The notes under the pieces were generated by a model. It did no database searches. It was not told where the DNA came from and saw only the letters and a list, made by a program, of their open reading frames with translations. A stretch of 64,000 nucleotides of DNA from Amycolatopsis regifaucium (lineage in GTDB: Bacteria; Actinomycetota; Actinomycetes; Mycobacteriales; Pseudonocardiaceae): assembly GCF_001613935.1 (NCBI RefSeq), contig NZ_LQCI01000051.1:124001-188000 (forward strand), read 5' to 3'. The position numbers and the translations under genes were made by a program. Below are positions 7,535-16,114 of this stretch, piece after piece. Numbering within the stretch: the first letter of the stretch is position 1; every line of letters starts with the position of its first letter.

Positions 7535-10500
7535 TCACCTTGGGCTGTACTGCCGAGAAAGAAGCGCCGCCTGTTCCCGGCGATAGGCCTCGACGTTCGC
7601 CAGTTTGACGTCCTCGTAGCCGCGGATCAGGTCGGGCAGTTCGGCGAGGGCGAGAAGCCGGTCCCGATCGAGGTCCTCGGCGCTGAACGCGGCGAGGATC
7701 GTCTCCCGGTACTGGCCGACGAGCTCCCGCTCGACCTTCCGGACCTTGGCCTTGCCGAACGGGTCCCAGCGCGTGCCGCGCACCTTCCTGGCGGCGCGCA
7801 GCGCGACGAACAACGGGCGGAAGCCCGGCCCGAGCGCGATCTTCCGTTTCATTCCCAGCGCGCGGAGAACCGGCGGGTGCAGGCGGTAGGCGTAGCGGCT
7901 GCCGACGCCGAACTCCGCTTCGATCCCCGCGAGCACGGCCGGATCGAGGGAAAGCCGCGCGACCTCGTACTCGTCCTTGTAGGCCATCAGTTTGTGCAGA
8001 TTGCGGGCCACCGCTTCGGTGACCGCGGTCGAGTCCCCTTCCAGGACCCGGACGCGCTCGACGAACTGGGCGTACTCCCGCGCGTAGCGAACATCTTGGT
8101 ACCGAACGAGTTCCGGGACGCGGATGTCCAGCAGGCGAGCGAGTTCCGAGCCCGGCTCGGCGTGTACGAGCGCGCGGGCGCGAAGAGCCGCCGCCGACGG
8201 AGCGGGGGTCGCGACGACGGCGGGAGGGGTGACGGCCTCGTGCAGGGCATCGGGGTCGGCGACGAGCTGCCGCCCTCGCCGGAACGCCTGGAGGTTGCCC
8301 GCGACGGCGACCCCGTTGAGCTCGATCGCGCGTTCCAGGCTGGCCGCGGCCAGCGGGATGGCGCCGGTCTGCTGCGCCGCGCCGAGCTGGAGGATGTTGG
8401 CGAACTGGTCGTCGTCGAACAAGGTCTCCGCCAGCGCCCTGGCGTCGAGTGCCACGGTGCGCGCCGCGTTCTCCGAGATCGCGCCGCGGACGGCGGCGGC
8501 GTCGGGGAAGGACACGGTGGTGTCGACGACCATCTTGCCGGTCGGCACCTCGGTCGTGGAGACCACGGCGGTGGTGCGGCCGGGATCGGCCACCGCGAGA
8601 TGCGCCGGGTCGGCACCGACGAGGACGTCGCAAGCCAGGTAGAGGTCGCACTCGCCGGCCGCGAGCTTCGGGGCCTGTGACGTCGGCTCGGCGGTGATCT
8701 TCAGATCCGAGACGACGGCGCCGCCCTTCTGCGCGAGCCCGGTCTGGTCCAGGGTCCGGACCTGCCTGCCTTCGAGTACGGCGGCGGTGGCGAGGATCTG
8801 CGCGACGGTGACCACGCCGGTCCCGCCGACGCCGGTGATCCGCACGGAGAAGTCGGTGCCCGCGGTCTCAGGCTCCGGCAGGTCCGCCGCGGCGATCTCG
8901 CCCGCCTGCCGCCGCTGTTTCCGCCCGGTGGGCACCACGGTCATGAACGAGGGACAGTCTCCCGCCAGGCACGAATAGTCCACATTGCACGAAGACTGGT
9001 GGATCGCGGTCTTGCGGCCGAACTCGGTGGTGACCGGCTGCACCGACAGGCAGTTCGACTTCTCTCCGCAGTCGCCGCACCCTTCGCACACCCGCTCGTT
9101 GATGACGACCTTGGCGGCCGGGGTGTCCAGTTTGCCGCGACGGCGTTTGCGGCGTTTCTCCGCGGCGCATTCCTGATCGTGGATGAGCACGGTCACCCCG
9201 GGCACCCCGGCCAGTTCCTCTTGGGTGCTCAGCAATTCGTCACGATGCCGGACTTCGACGCCGTCTGGCAGGCGGACACCGCGGAAACGCTTCGGTTCGT
9301 CGCTGGTGATGACCACCTTGGCGACGCCTTCGACCAGCAGCAGCGACGCCAGCCGCTCCACCGGTAGCCCGCCGACGGCGTCCTGTCCGCCGGTCATCGC
9401 GACGGTCGCGTTGTAAAGGATCTTGTAGGTGATGTTGACCCCGGCGGCGACCGCGGCCCGCACCGCGAGGCTGCCGGAATGGGTGAACGTGCCGTCGCCG
9501 ATGTTCTGCACGAAATGCGAGGCTTCGACGAACGGCTCCATCCCGAGCCATTGCGCGCCTTCGCCGCCCATCTGGGTCAGACCGACTACGTCCCCGACCT
9601 GTTCCGGTTCCATGAACAACGCCATGGCGTGACAGCCGATGCCGCCGCCCACCACGGTTCCCTCGGGCACCTTGGTCGACGAGTTGTGCGGGCAGCCGGA
9701 GCAGAAGTACGGCGTGCGGGTCAGCAGTGGCACCGAGATACGCTCACGACGCCGCCGTGACCGCCACGCGGTCACCGACGGGATCTCGTGGTGCTCGCTC
9801 AGCCGCCCGGCCAGGGCCCTGGCGATGGCGTCCGGGTCGAGTTCGCCGAGCTCGGTGCACAGAGTGCGGCCGTCCGGACCGGTCTTGCCGTGGACGGCGG
9901 GGGCTCCGGCGGTGCCGTAGAGCACGTCCTTGATCGCCGCTTCGACGAAGGAACGCTTCTCCTCCACCACGACGATCTCGCTCAGGCCGTCGGCGAACTC
10001 GCGGATGATCGACGGTTCGAGCGGATGGATGACGCCGAGTTTGAGGATCCGGATGCCGTGCCGGGACAACGCCTCGGCGTCCAGGCCGAGCAGCAGCAAG
10101 GCCTGCATGAGGTCCAAATAGGACTTTCCGGCGGTGACGATGCCGACGCGGTCCGCCGGCCCCCGCGCGACGATCCGGTTGATCCCGCTCGCCCGCACGT
10201 ATTCGACGGCCAACGGCAGGCGTTCGGTGTAGAGGCTGCGTTCCAGCGCCATCAGCGTGGTGCCGAGCAGCCGGGAGCTGGGCTTGTGCCGGTACGCGGG
10301 CAGAGCCAGCTCCGGTGGTGTCCACAGTGGCCGGACCTGGGCGGTGCTCGCGGCGTCGGCGACGTTCGCCACGAGTTTCATCGACGACCACAGGCCGCTC
10401 GCCCTGGACAGTTCGACCGCGTGCAGGCCGAAGTCCAGCACGTCCTGCGAATCGGCGGGGAAGAACACCGGCATGGACAGGTCCGCCAGCGCGAGTTCGG

Positions 10501-10966
10501 AGGCACAGGGCACCGAGGAGGACTTGGCGTTCGGATCGTCGCCGACCAGCGCCACCGCGCCGCCCGCCGGGTCGGTGCCCGCGAGGTTGGCGTGCCGCAG
10601 GGCGTCCGTCGCCCGGTCCAGACCGGGTGCCTTGCCGTACCAGAACCCGGTGACGCCGCCTGCCGAGGAACCGACCGACGCGGTGAGCTGGCTGCCCATC
10701 ACCGCCGTCGCGGCGAGTTCCTCGTTCAGGCCGGGCCGGTGTACGACGTTGTGCTTCTCGAGCAGAACGGACCGGCGGCCGAGTTCGAGGTCGTAGCCCG
10801 CCAGCGGCGAACCTTCGTAGCCGGAGACGAACACCGCGGGGGACGCCCCGGTGGCGCGATCGTGCCGGACGCGGTCGAACAGCATCCTGACCAGCGCTTG
10901 GACCCCGCTGAGGTAGACGGTGCCGTCTTCGACCAGATACCGGTCCTCCAACGTGAACTGCTCCAC
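7535..10966 (-). CDS. Indolepyruvate ferredoxin oxidoreductase, fused alpha/gamma subunits
   Basis: 1143 residues. A thiamine-diphosphate enzyme that oxidatively decarboxylates aryl or branched 2-oxoacids to acyl-CoA with ferredoxin as acceptor. In order: an N-terminal pyruvate-oxidoreductase-like domain; a TPP-binding domain with C-S-G-C-P-H-N near 420 and N-I-G-D-G-T-F near 487; a cysteine-rich ferredoxin segment C-E-G-C-G-D-C-G-E-K-S-N-C near 626-638 followed by further Cys; the gamma-type domain G-V-G-G-T-G-V-V near 710; and a C-terminal extension seen in the long bacterial fusion form. Length is normal for the one-chain type. An Lrp/AsnC gene is divergent across about 160 bp and is the likely regulator, consistent with amino-acid catabolism. 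A weak 6-bp hairpin (7525-7546) covers the stop codon. Confidence 0.93.
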   Translation of the reverse strand: MEQFTLEDRYLVEDGTVYLSGVQALVRMLFDRVRHDRATGASPAVFVSGYEGSPLAGYDLELGRRSVLLEKHNVVHRPGLNEELAATAVMGSQLTASVGSSAGGVTGFWYGKAPGLDRATDALRHANLAGTDPAGGAVALVGDDPNAKSSSVPCASELALADLSMPVFFPADSQDVLDFGLHAVELSRASGLWSSMKLVANVADAASTAQVRPLWTPPELALPAYRHKPSSRLLGTTLMALERSLYTERLPLAVEYVRASGINRIVARGPADRVGIVTAGKSYLDLMQALLLLGLDAEALSRHGIRILKLGVIHPLEPSIIREFADGLSEIVVVEEKRSFVEAAIKDVLYGTAGAPAVHGKTGPDGRTLCTELGELDPDAIARALAGRLSEHHEIPSVTAWRSRRRRERISVPLLTRTPYFCSGCPHNSSTKVPEGTVVGGGIGCHAMALFMEPEQVGDVVGLTQMGGEGAQWLGMEPFVEASHFVQNIGDGTFTHSGSLAVRAAVAAGVNITYKILYNATVAMTGGQDAVGGLPVERLASLLLVEGVAKVVITSDEPKRFRGVRLPDGVEVRHRDELLSTQEELAGVPGVTVLIHDQECAAEKRRKRRRGKLDTPAAKVVINERVCEGCGDCGEKSNCLSVQPVTTEFGRKTAIHQSSCNVDYSCLAGDCPSFMTVVPTGRKQRRQAGEIAAADLPEPETAGTDFSVRITGVGGTGVVTVAQILATAAVLEGRQVRTLDQTGLAQKGGAVVSDLKITAEPTSQAPKLAAGECDLYLACDVLVGADPAHLAVADPGRTTAVVSTTEVPTGKMVVDTTVSFPDAAAVRGAISENAARTVALDARALAETLFDDDQFANILQLGAAQQTGAIPLAAASLERAIELNGVAVAGNLQAFRRGRQLVADPDALHEAVTPPAVVATPAPSAAALRARALVHAEPGSELARLLDIRVPELVRYQDVRYAREYAQFVERVRVLEGDSTAVTEAVARNLHKLMAYKDEYEVARLSLDPAVLAGIEAEFGVGSRYAYRLHPPVLRALGMKRKIALGPGFRPLFVALRAARKVRGTRWDPFGKAKVRKVERELVGQYRETILAAFSAEDLDRDRLLALAELPDLIRGYEDVKLANVEAYRREQAALLSRQYSPR

Positions 10967-11128
10967 CAGACCTGCCTCCTTCGGCGCCCCCGCGCGATTT
11001 CAGGACAGGACACCGGACGTCGGCGGCCTGCCGCAACAAGGCGCAGCCTATTGCCTCTTCACACGCAAAATATCCGGGCCATACCCAGCGATGGGCGATA
11101 TCCGTTGCGTCTGCGTACCATCCTGTCC

Positions 11129-11599
11129 ATGGTGGACCAGCTCATCGACGAGACCGATCGCGAAATCCTCGAACTGCTGCGGGAGGACGCCCGGCGCACC
11201 CTCGGCGACATCGGGGCCAGGGTGACGCTGTCCACCGCGGCGGTCAAACGCCGGATCGACCGCATGCAGGAGAACGGCGTCATCGTCGGTTACACCGTCC
11301 AGATCGACCACGCCAAACTCGGCTGGGGCATCGAGGCGTTCACCGAACTGCGGTTCACCGGGACCACCAAGGTCGGCGAGATCGTCCGCACGACCACCCG
11401 GATGCCGGAGGCACAGGCCGTGTTCACCATCGCAGGTGATCCCGACGCGCTCGTCTGGCTGCGGGTCCGCGACATGGGCCATCTTCAGCACACCATCGAC
11501 GAGATCAGGCGGCATCACCAGGTCACGGGCACGAAGACCCTCATGGTGCTGGACTCGTGGACCCGCGGGCAGCAGTGGCCACACACCGACGACGTCTGA
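11129..11599 (+). CDS. Lrp/AsnC-family transcriptional regulator
   Basis: 156 residues. The N-terminal helix-turn-helix reads D-E-T-D-R-E-I-L-E-L-L-R-E-D-A-R then V-T-L-S-T-A-A-V-K-R-R-I-D-R. The C-terminal RAM effector-binding domain contains V-F-T-I-A-G-D-P-D-A-L. The ATG at 11129 gives the standard family start; a GTG one codon later is possible. It is divergent from the 2-oxoacid ferredoxin oxidoreductase gene, so it probably senses an amino acid and controls that enzyme. The 160-bp gap contains A/T-rich imperfect repeats with CGCAA/TTGCG ends (about 11064-11109) that could be Lrp sites. Confidence 0.9.
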   Translation: MVDQLIDETDREILELLREDARRTLGDIGARVTLSTAAVKRRIDRMQENGVIVGYTVQIDHAKLGWGIEAFTELRFTGTTKVGEIVRTTTRMPEAQAVFTIAGDPDALVWLRVRDMGHLQHTIDEIRRHHQVTGTKTLMVLDSWTRGQQWPHTDDV

Positions 11600-11603
11600 A
11601 GCC

Positions 11604-12572
11604 TCAGCGCGCGCTCCCCCGAAGCAGGCGCTGACCGGTTCTCGCGAGGTACTCGCCGAACTCCGCCGGCTCCTCCACCGTGAAGTCGATGTCGGTGAGG
11701 GTCAGCACGACGGCCAGCCACTCGAAGGAGTCGACGTACGCGACATACCGGCAGCTCTGGTCGCCGAGTTCCTCGAAACTGCCGTCGATCCGGTGGAGGC
11801 GGGCCGCCGCCTCACCCGCGCTGACCCGCAGGGTCAAGGTGATCCGGAGCGATTTCGGGCTGTGGAACCGCTCTTGGAGATGACCGGCGACGTCATCGAC
11901 GGGGAGGGCGCGGGGCTCGAACACCACCTCGGTCGTCTTCGGCGCGGTGAGCCGGTCGAGGCGGAAGTTCCGCCAATCCCGCCTGTCGAGGTCCCACGCG
12001 TAGAGGTACCACCGCCTGCCGAGCTGGACGAGACGCATCGGCTCGACCCTCCGGGACGACGGCCCGTCCTTCGCGGTGTACTCGAACTCGAGACACCGGC
12101 GAGCCGCGATCGCCGCCGCGAGGACGTTCAGGACGTCGGGGGCGACCCGCGGTTGTTCACCGCCGCCGAACTCGACGGAGGCGAGCATTTCGTCGGTCCG
12201 CCGTCGCAGGGCCGCCGGGAGGACACGCCGGAGTTTCGCGGCGGCGCGGTCCGCTGACTCTGCGGTGAGGTCGATGCCGGTCCCGCCCGCCGCGGCGAGG
12301 CGCAGGCCGAGCACGGTGGCGATCGCCTCGTCGTGTTCCAGCATGAGCGGCGGCAGCGCGGCGCCCGCGACGAGCCGGTAATTGCCTCCCGGACCACGGG
12401 TGCTCTCCACGGGATACCCCAGGCCGCGGAGGTGGTCGATGTCCCGGCGAAGGGTGCGCGGCGGGACTTCCATGGCCGACGCGAGTTCGGCGGCGGGCCA
12501 CTGGCGACCGGTCTGCAGAAGCGACAGCAGCCGCAGCATTCGTTCCCGTGGTGCTGTCAGGGCGCCTCCCAC
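11604..12572 (-). CDS. WYL-domain HTH transcriptional regulator
   Basis: 322 residues from the GTG at 12572. The N-terminal DeoR/HTH-11 wing-helix is R-E-R-M-L-R-L-L-S-L-L-Q-T-G through P-P-R-T-L-R-R-D-I. The WYL effector domain includes R-R-W-Y-L-Y-A-W-D near residue 190, and a WCX region follows. WYL regulators respond to nucleic-acid or small-molecule signals and often control DNA-damage or phage-defence genes. The open frame extends further upstream, but that would overrun the divergent UvrA-like gene and the palindrome at 12584-12604. The GTG leaves this operator free, so I prefer it; its start is moderately certain. Confidence 0.88.
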   Translation of the reverse strand: MGGALTAPRERMLRLLSLLQTGRQWPAAELASAMEVPPRTLRRDIDHLRGLGYPVESTRGPGGNYRLVAGAALPPLMLEHDEAIATVLGLRLAAAGGTGIDLTAESADRAAAKLRRVLPAALRRRTDEMLASVEFGGGEQPRVAPDVLNVLAAAIAARRCLEFEYTAKDGPSSRRVEPMRLVQLGRRWYLYAWDLDRRDWRNFRLDRLTAPKTTEVVFEPRALPVDDVAGHLQERFHSPKSLRITLTLRVSAGEAAARLHRIDGSFEELGDQSCRYVAYVDSFEWLAVVLTLTDIDFTVEEPAEFGEYLARTGQRLLRGSAR

Positions 12573-12583
12573 CTGCGAATAAT

Positions 12584-12604
12584 TGTGGCCGTAAACCGGC
12601 CACA
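12584..12604. promoter_or_regulatory. Perfect 8+8 bp operator between divergent WYL and uvrA-like genes
   Basis: TGTGGCCG-TAAAC-CGGCCACA, a perfect inverted repeat with a 5-base centre, is positioned between the two start codons (12572 minus, 12625 plus). Its placement allows one bound dimer to repress both genes. The WYL protein is the obvious candidate ligand-controlled binder (inference). Confidence 0.65.
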
Positions 12605-12624
12605 TCTCATCGTAGCCTGACATC

Positions 12625-14919
12625 ATGTCGGAAGATCCAGGAATTCAGACCGAGCGCGGCCGGTGGATCACGGTGGAGGGCGCCAGGACGCACAACCTTC
12701 GCGACGTGTCGGTCCGGGTGCCGAAACACCGGCTGACGGTGTTCACCGGCGTTTCGGGCTCGGGCAAGTCGTCGCTGGCGTTCGACACGATCGCGGCCGA
12801 AGCCGAGCGCCTGGTGACCGGGACCTATCCCGCTTTCGTGCGGAACCGGCTCCCGCAGCATCCGCCGCCCGACGTCGACCGGATCGACGGACTGCTCTTC
12901 ACCACGATCGTCGACCAACGGCGCTTCACCGGGAACGCGCGATCGACGGTGGGTACGGCGAGCGACATCGCCCCGCTGCTGCGCCTGTTGTTCTCGCGGC
13001 TCGGGCAGCCGAGCGCCGGGTTCACGCCCGCCTATTCGTTCAACGATCCGAGCGGGATGTGCCCGCGCTGCGAAGGACTCGGCGTGGTCGACGACATCGA
13101 CCTCGACCGGCTGCTCGACCGGTCGCGAAGCCTGCGCGAGGGAGCCGTGCGCTTCCCGACCTTCGCTCCGGGGACCTACCGATGGAAGCGGCTCGTCCAC
13201 TCCGGACTCGTCGACCCGGATGTCCCGGTGGGACGCTTGCCGTCGGCGAAGGTCGAAACCCTGCTGTACGCCGAAGGACTCCCCCTCGACAATCCCGGGC
13301 CCGACTATCCCCAGCACGGCGTCTTCGACGGCATCGTCCCTCGGCTGCGGGATTCGTACCTGCGCAAGACGCCGTCCCGCCTCACCGCCGAAGAACAGGA
13401 AGGGCTCGCCGAAGTCGTCACCCGCAGCACCTGCCCGGACTGTGGGGGGACCCGCCTCGCCGAAGCCGCGAGGAAGAGCCTGATCGACGGGCGGTCCATC
13501 GCGGACTGGTCGGCGCTGCCGGTCAGCGAACTGCGTGCCGTCGTCGCGGCCGTCCGCGATCCGGCCGTGGCACCCTTGCTGCAGGCCATCCGGGAACGCC
13601 TCGACGCACTGGATTCCGTCGGCCTCGGCTATCTCAGCCTGTCCCGGGAATCACGGACGCTCTCCGGCGGCGAGGCGCAGCGCGTCAAGATCGTCCGCCA
13701 TCTCGGCAGCGCGCTCAGCGACGTCTGCTACGTGTTCGACGAGCCCAGCACGGGTCTTCACCCGCACGACGTACACCGGCTCCTCGAACTGCTGGCGAAG
13801 CTGCGCGACGCGCACAACACGATCCTCGTGGTCGAACATCACCCCGCCGTCATCACGGCCGCCGACCACGTCATCGACCTCGGGCCGGGCGGTGGCACCG
13901 AAGGCGGTCACGTCCAGTTCGAAGGCACCCCCGGCGACCTCACCGCGACCGGCACCGAAACCGGGCGTGTCCTCCGCGCCCCGCTCCACTTCCGGAAGCG
14001 CGTCCGCGTGGCCAAGGGAACCGTGACGATCTCCGGCGCCCGCAGTCACAACCTGCGTGACGTCACCGTCGACGTGCCGCTCGGTGTCCTGACCGTCGTC
14101 TCGGGGGTCGCCGGTTCCGGCAAGAGCACGCTGATCGCGGGTGAACTCCCCCGGCAGCATCCCGAATTCGTCGTCGTCGAGCAGGCTCCGCTGCGCGGCG
14201 GCATCCGGTCCACCCCCGCCACGGTGCTCGGCGTCGCCGAACCCGTCCGCGAAGCCTTCGGCAAGGCCACCGGGCTCCATCCGTCGTTGTTCAGCCCGAA
14301 CGGCCGTGGGGCCTGCCCCGTCTGCAAGGGGAAGGGCGTCATCATCACCGACCTGGCTTTCCTCGACGACGTCCAAACCGCGTGCGACGCGTGCGGCGGC
14401 ACCCGGTTCAACTCCGACGCGCTCGCCGCGCGCTTGAACGGCCGCACCATCGCCGACGTCCTGGCGATGAACCCGGCGGACGCCGCCGCCCTGTTCGGCG
14501 AGCGGTCGCCGATCGCGCGGCGGTTGCACTGGCTGGACCGGGTCGGTCTCGGCTACCTGACGATCGGGCAAAGCCTCGACACGTTGTCCGGCGGCGAACG
14601 GCAGCGCCTCCTCCTCGCCCGCCACCTCGCCGACGCGGGCCCCGCCGACGACCTGCGCCTTGTCCTCGACGAGCCCACCGCCGGACTGCACGGCAGCGAC
14701 GTCGACCGGCTGCTCGCCCTCTGCGACGACCTCGTGGACGACGGCGCGACCCTCGTCCTGATCGAACACAACCAACGGGTGATCGCGCACGCCGACCATG
14801 TCATCGACATCGGTCCCGGCGCGGGTTTCGACGGCGGGACGGTCGTGTTCGAAGGCACCCCGTCGGCTCTGGCCGAGGATGCCGTGTCGCTCACCGGCCG
14901 CCACCTGCGGATTCGCTGA
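12625..14919 (+). CDS. UvrA-like ABC excinuclease subunit (short, UvrB-independent type)
   Basis: 764 residues against about 950 for housekeeping UvrA. Two ABC modules are present: Walker A GVSGSGKSS near 42 and GVAGSGKST near 496; signatures LSGGEAQR near 348 and LSGGERQR near 655; Walker B V-F-D-E-P-S and V-L-D-E-P-T. Zinc-type pairs C-P-R-C, C-P-D-C, C-P-V-C and C-D-A-C are kept. The missing length fits the class that lacks the UvrB-interaction region, as in DrrC-type self-resistance proteins to DNA-binding drugs. It therefore may remove or displace intercalators rather than do nucleotide excision repair (inference). Divergent from a WYL regulator that probably controls it. Confidence 0.88.
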   Translation: MSEDPGIQTERGRWITVEGARTHNLRDVSVRVPKHRLTVFTGVSGSGKSSLAFDTIAAEAERLVTGTYPAFVRNRLPQHPPPDVDRIDGLLFTTIVDQRRFTGNARSTVGTASDIAPLLRLLFSRLGQPSAGFTPAYSFNDPSGMCPRCEGLGVVDDIDLDRLLDRSRSLREGAVRFPTFAPGTYRWKRLVHSGLVDPDVPVGRLPSAKVETLLYAEGLPLDNPGPDYPQHGVFDGIVPRLRDSYLRKTPSRLTAEEQEGLAEVVTRSTCPDCGGTRLAEAARKSLIDGRSIADWSALPVSELRAVVAAVRDPAVAPLLQAIRERLDALDSVGLGYLSLSRESRTLSGGEAQRVKIVRHLGSALSDVCYVFDEPSTGLHPHDVHRLLELLAKLRDAHNTILVVEHHPAVITAADHVIDLGPGGGTEGGHVQFEGTPGDLTATGTETGRVLRAPLHFRKRVRVAKGTVTISGARSHNLRDVTVDVPLGVLTVVSGVAGSGKSTLIAGELPRQHPEFVVVEQAPLRGGIRSTPATVLGVAEPVREAFGKATGLHPSLFSPNGRGACPVCKGKGVIITDLAFLDDVQTACDACGGTRFNSDALAARLNGRTIADVLAMNPADAAALFGERSPIARRLHWLDRVGLGYLTIGQSLDTLSGGERQRLLLARHLADAGPADDLRLVLDEPTAGLHGSDVDRLLALCDDLVDDGATLVLIEHNQRVIAHADHVIDIGPGAGFDGGTVVFEGTPSALAEDAVSLTGRHLRIR

Positions 14920-14923
14920 ACGC

Positions 14924-14980
14924 GTTCCCGGCGCCTCGCGGCGCCGGGAACACCCACCCGCCCGGGAACAGTTCCCGGGC
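14924..14980. terminator. Tandem GC-rich hairpins after the uvrA-like gene
   Basis: Hairpin 1: GTTCCCGGCGCC and its perfect complement around TCGC (14924-14951), beginning 4 bases after the stop. Hairpin 2: GCCCGGGAA/TTCCCGGGC around CAG (14960-14980). There is no U-tract. They sit in the roughly 280-bp convergent gap before yidC (stop at 15200), so they may terminate both strands. Nothing else is evident in the rest of the gap. Confidence 0.7.
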
Positions 14981-15199
14981 AGAGCGAGATGATTCCCCAT
15001 CGCGCTTTGCCCGACACGCCGGTACCGAACAGTTCTTAGGCCGATTTCCCGCCACGGCGCCTTCGGGCGCCTCTGCCTTTTCGGACAACGTCGCAACGCG
15101 GAACAGGCAGTATCGCCGCGGTTTGGGGCGGAATGGCTTCCGGCAGGGTGTCGGCTTCTCCGGAACCGTGCGGGTGTACGAAGTCCACATCTGGTGACC

Positions 15200-16039
15200 T
15201 CAGCCCCGCCGGGGCTTCTGTCCGGGGCGCGGGGCGGTCGCCTTGGGCTTCACGACCACCCGCGCCGCCTCTTCCCGGTCAAGCACCTTGGTGAGGAAAT
15301 GCTGCTGCCCCAGCGTCCACACGTTGGTGGCCAGGAAGTACAGCAGGACCCCGATGGGGACCGGGAAGAACGATCCCGAGACCAGCATCCCGAGCGGCGC
15401 CAGGTACATCATCAGCTTGGTGATCCCCGCGGCCTGCGGAGCGGCCGAGGTCTGCCTGTTCAGGCTCGAGCGCATCGAGAAGAACGTGGCCAGGCCGGCG
15501 ACCAGCATCAGCGGTATCCCGACGGCGAACATATCGGTGTGGTCCGTGCCGAACGCGGCCAGCTCCGCCGCCGGTTGCGAAAGCCAGTTGCCGAGTTTCG
15601 CGCCGAACACTCCGGCGTTCAAGAAGGATTCGACCTCGGCGCGGTCGAAAACGTGATTCGACCGGGCGCCAGGGGTGAAGTCGCGCAGTACCCAGTACAG
15701 CGACAGGAACACCGGCAGCTGGACCAGCGCCGGGAGGCAGCCGGCCAGCGGACTCGAGCCGTTGTCGGCGTGGAGTTTCTGGATCTCCTTCGCCATGCGC
15801 TGGCGATCCTTGCCGTACTTTTCCTGGATTTTCCGCAGCTGCGGGGCGAGCGCTTGCGTGCGACGTCCCGCGCGCAGCGCGCTGAGGGCTGGTTTGACCA
15901 GTAGCAGGCGCAGGGTGAAGACGAGGAACGCGATGGACAGCACCCAGGCCGCGCCGGAACCGGGACTCAAGAACGCGCCGAAAACCTTGTGCCAGAACCA
16001 GAGAATGGCGGAAACAGGGTACAGAAAGACATCGAACAT
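15200..16039 (-). CDS. YidC/Oxa1-family membrane protein insertase (second, non-rpmH-linked copy)
   Basis: 279 residues. It inserts and folds membrane proteins. The start MFDVFLYPVSAIL is followed by a first insertase helix with the conserved groove arginine (T-L-R-L-L-L, Arg44). Then come a charged cytoplasmic coiled segment (K-I-Q-E-K-Y-G-K-D-R-Q-R-M), the G-C-L-P-A-L-V-Q-L-P-V-F core helix and further hydrophobic segments, and a basic tail K-P-R-R-G. No ribosomal protein L34 or RNase P gene is adjacent, so this is an accessory paralogue rather than the oriC-linked copy. It lies 67 bases downstream of a small membrane-protein gene and behind a structured leader that can mask its GGAG ribosome site. 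ATG 16039 was chosen for that site at 10-base spacing. Confidence 0.92.
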   Translation of the reverse strand: MFDVFLYPVSAILWFWHKVFGAFLSPGSGAAWVLSIAFLVFTLRLLLVKPALSALRAGRRTQALAPQLRKIQEKYGKDRQRMAKEIQKLHADNGSSPLAGCLPALVQLPVFLSLYWVLRDFTPGARSNHVFDRAEVESFLNAGVFGAKLGNWLSQPAAELAAFGTDHTDMFAVGIPLMLVAGLATFFSMRSSLNRQTSAAPQAAGITKLMMYLAPLGMLVSGSFFPVPIGVLLYFLATNVWTLGQQHFLTKVLDREEAARVVVKPKATAPRPGQKPRRG

Positions 16040-16045
16040 GACCGG

Positions 16046-16114
16046 GTCACTCCGTCGTTTGAAGGTGTGGGCAGGAGTGACTGCCTCACCTTCGAACAAG
16101 GAGAAGTCAGGCAG
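16046..16114 (-). promoter_or_regulatory. Switchable RNA structure over the yidC Shine-Dalgarno
   Basis: In the minus-strand RNA, segment A (CUGCCU, 16114-16109, overlapping the upstream stop codon) can pair with segment B (AGGCAG, 16086-16081). Segment B also lies in the 5' arm of a long hairpin, GUUCGAAGGUG...CACCUUCAAAC, with an inner GGCAG/CUGCC part (16097-16057, one mismatch plus small bulges). The hairpin loop region GUCACUCC (16081-16074) is a perfect complement to GGAGUGAC (16053-16046), which contains the yidC ribosome site. The hairpin and the SD-masking helix are mutually exclusive. All pairings are read directly; the switching model is inference. Confidence 0.65.

Noticed and set aside
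9788..11128. Long plus-strand frame leading into the Lrp gene
   Set aside because: Antisense to the ferredoxin oxidoreductase; low-complexity Arg/Gly/Ala composition typical of shadow frames in GC-rich DNA. Only 11129 onward is Lrp.
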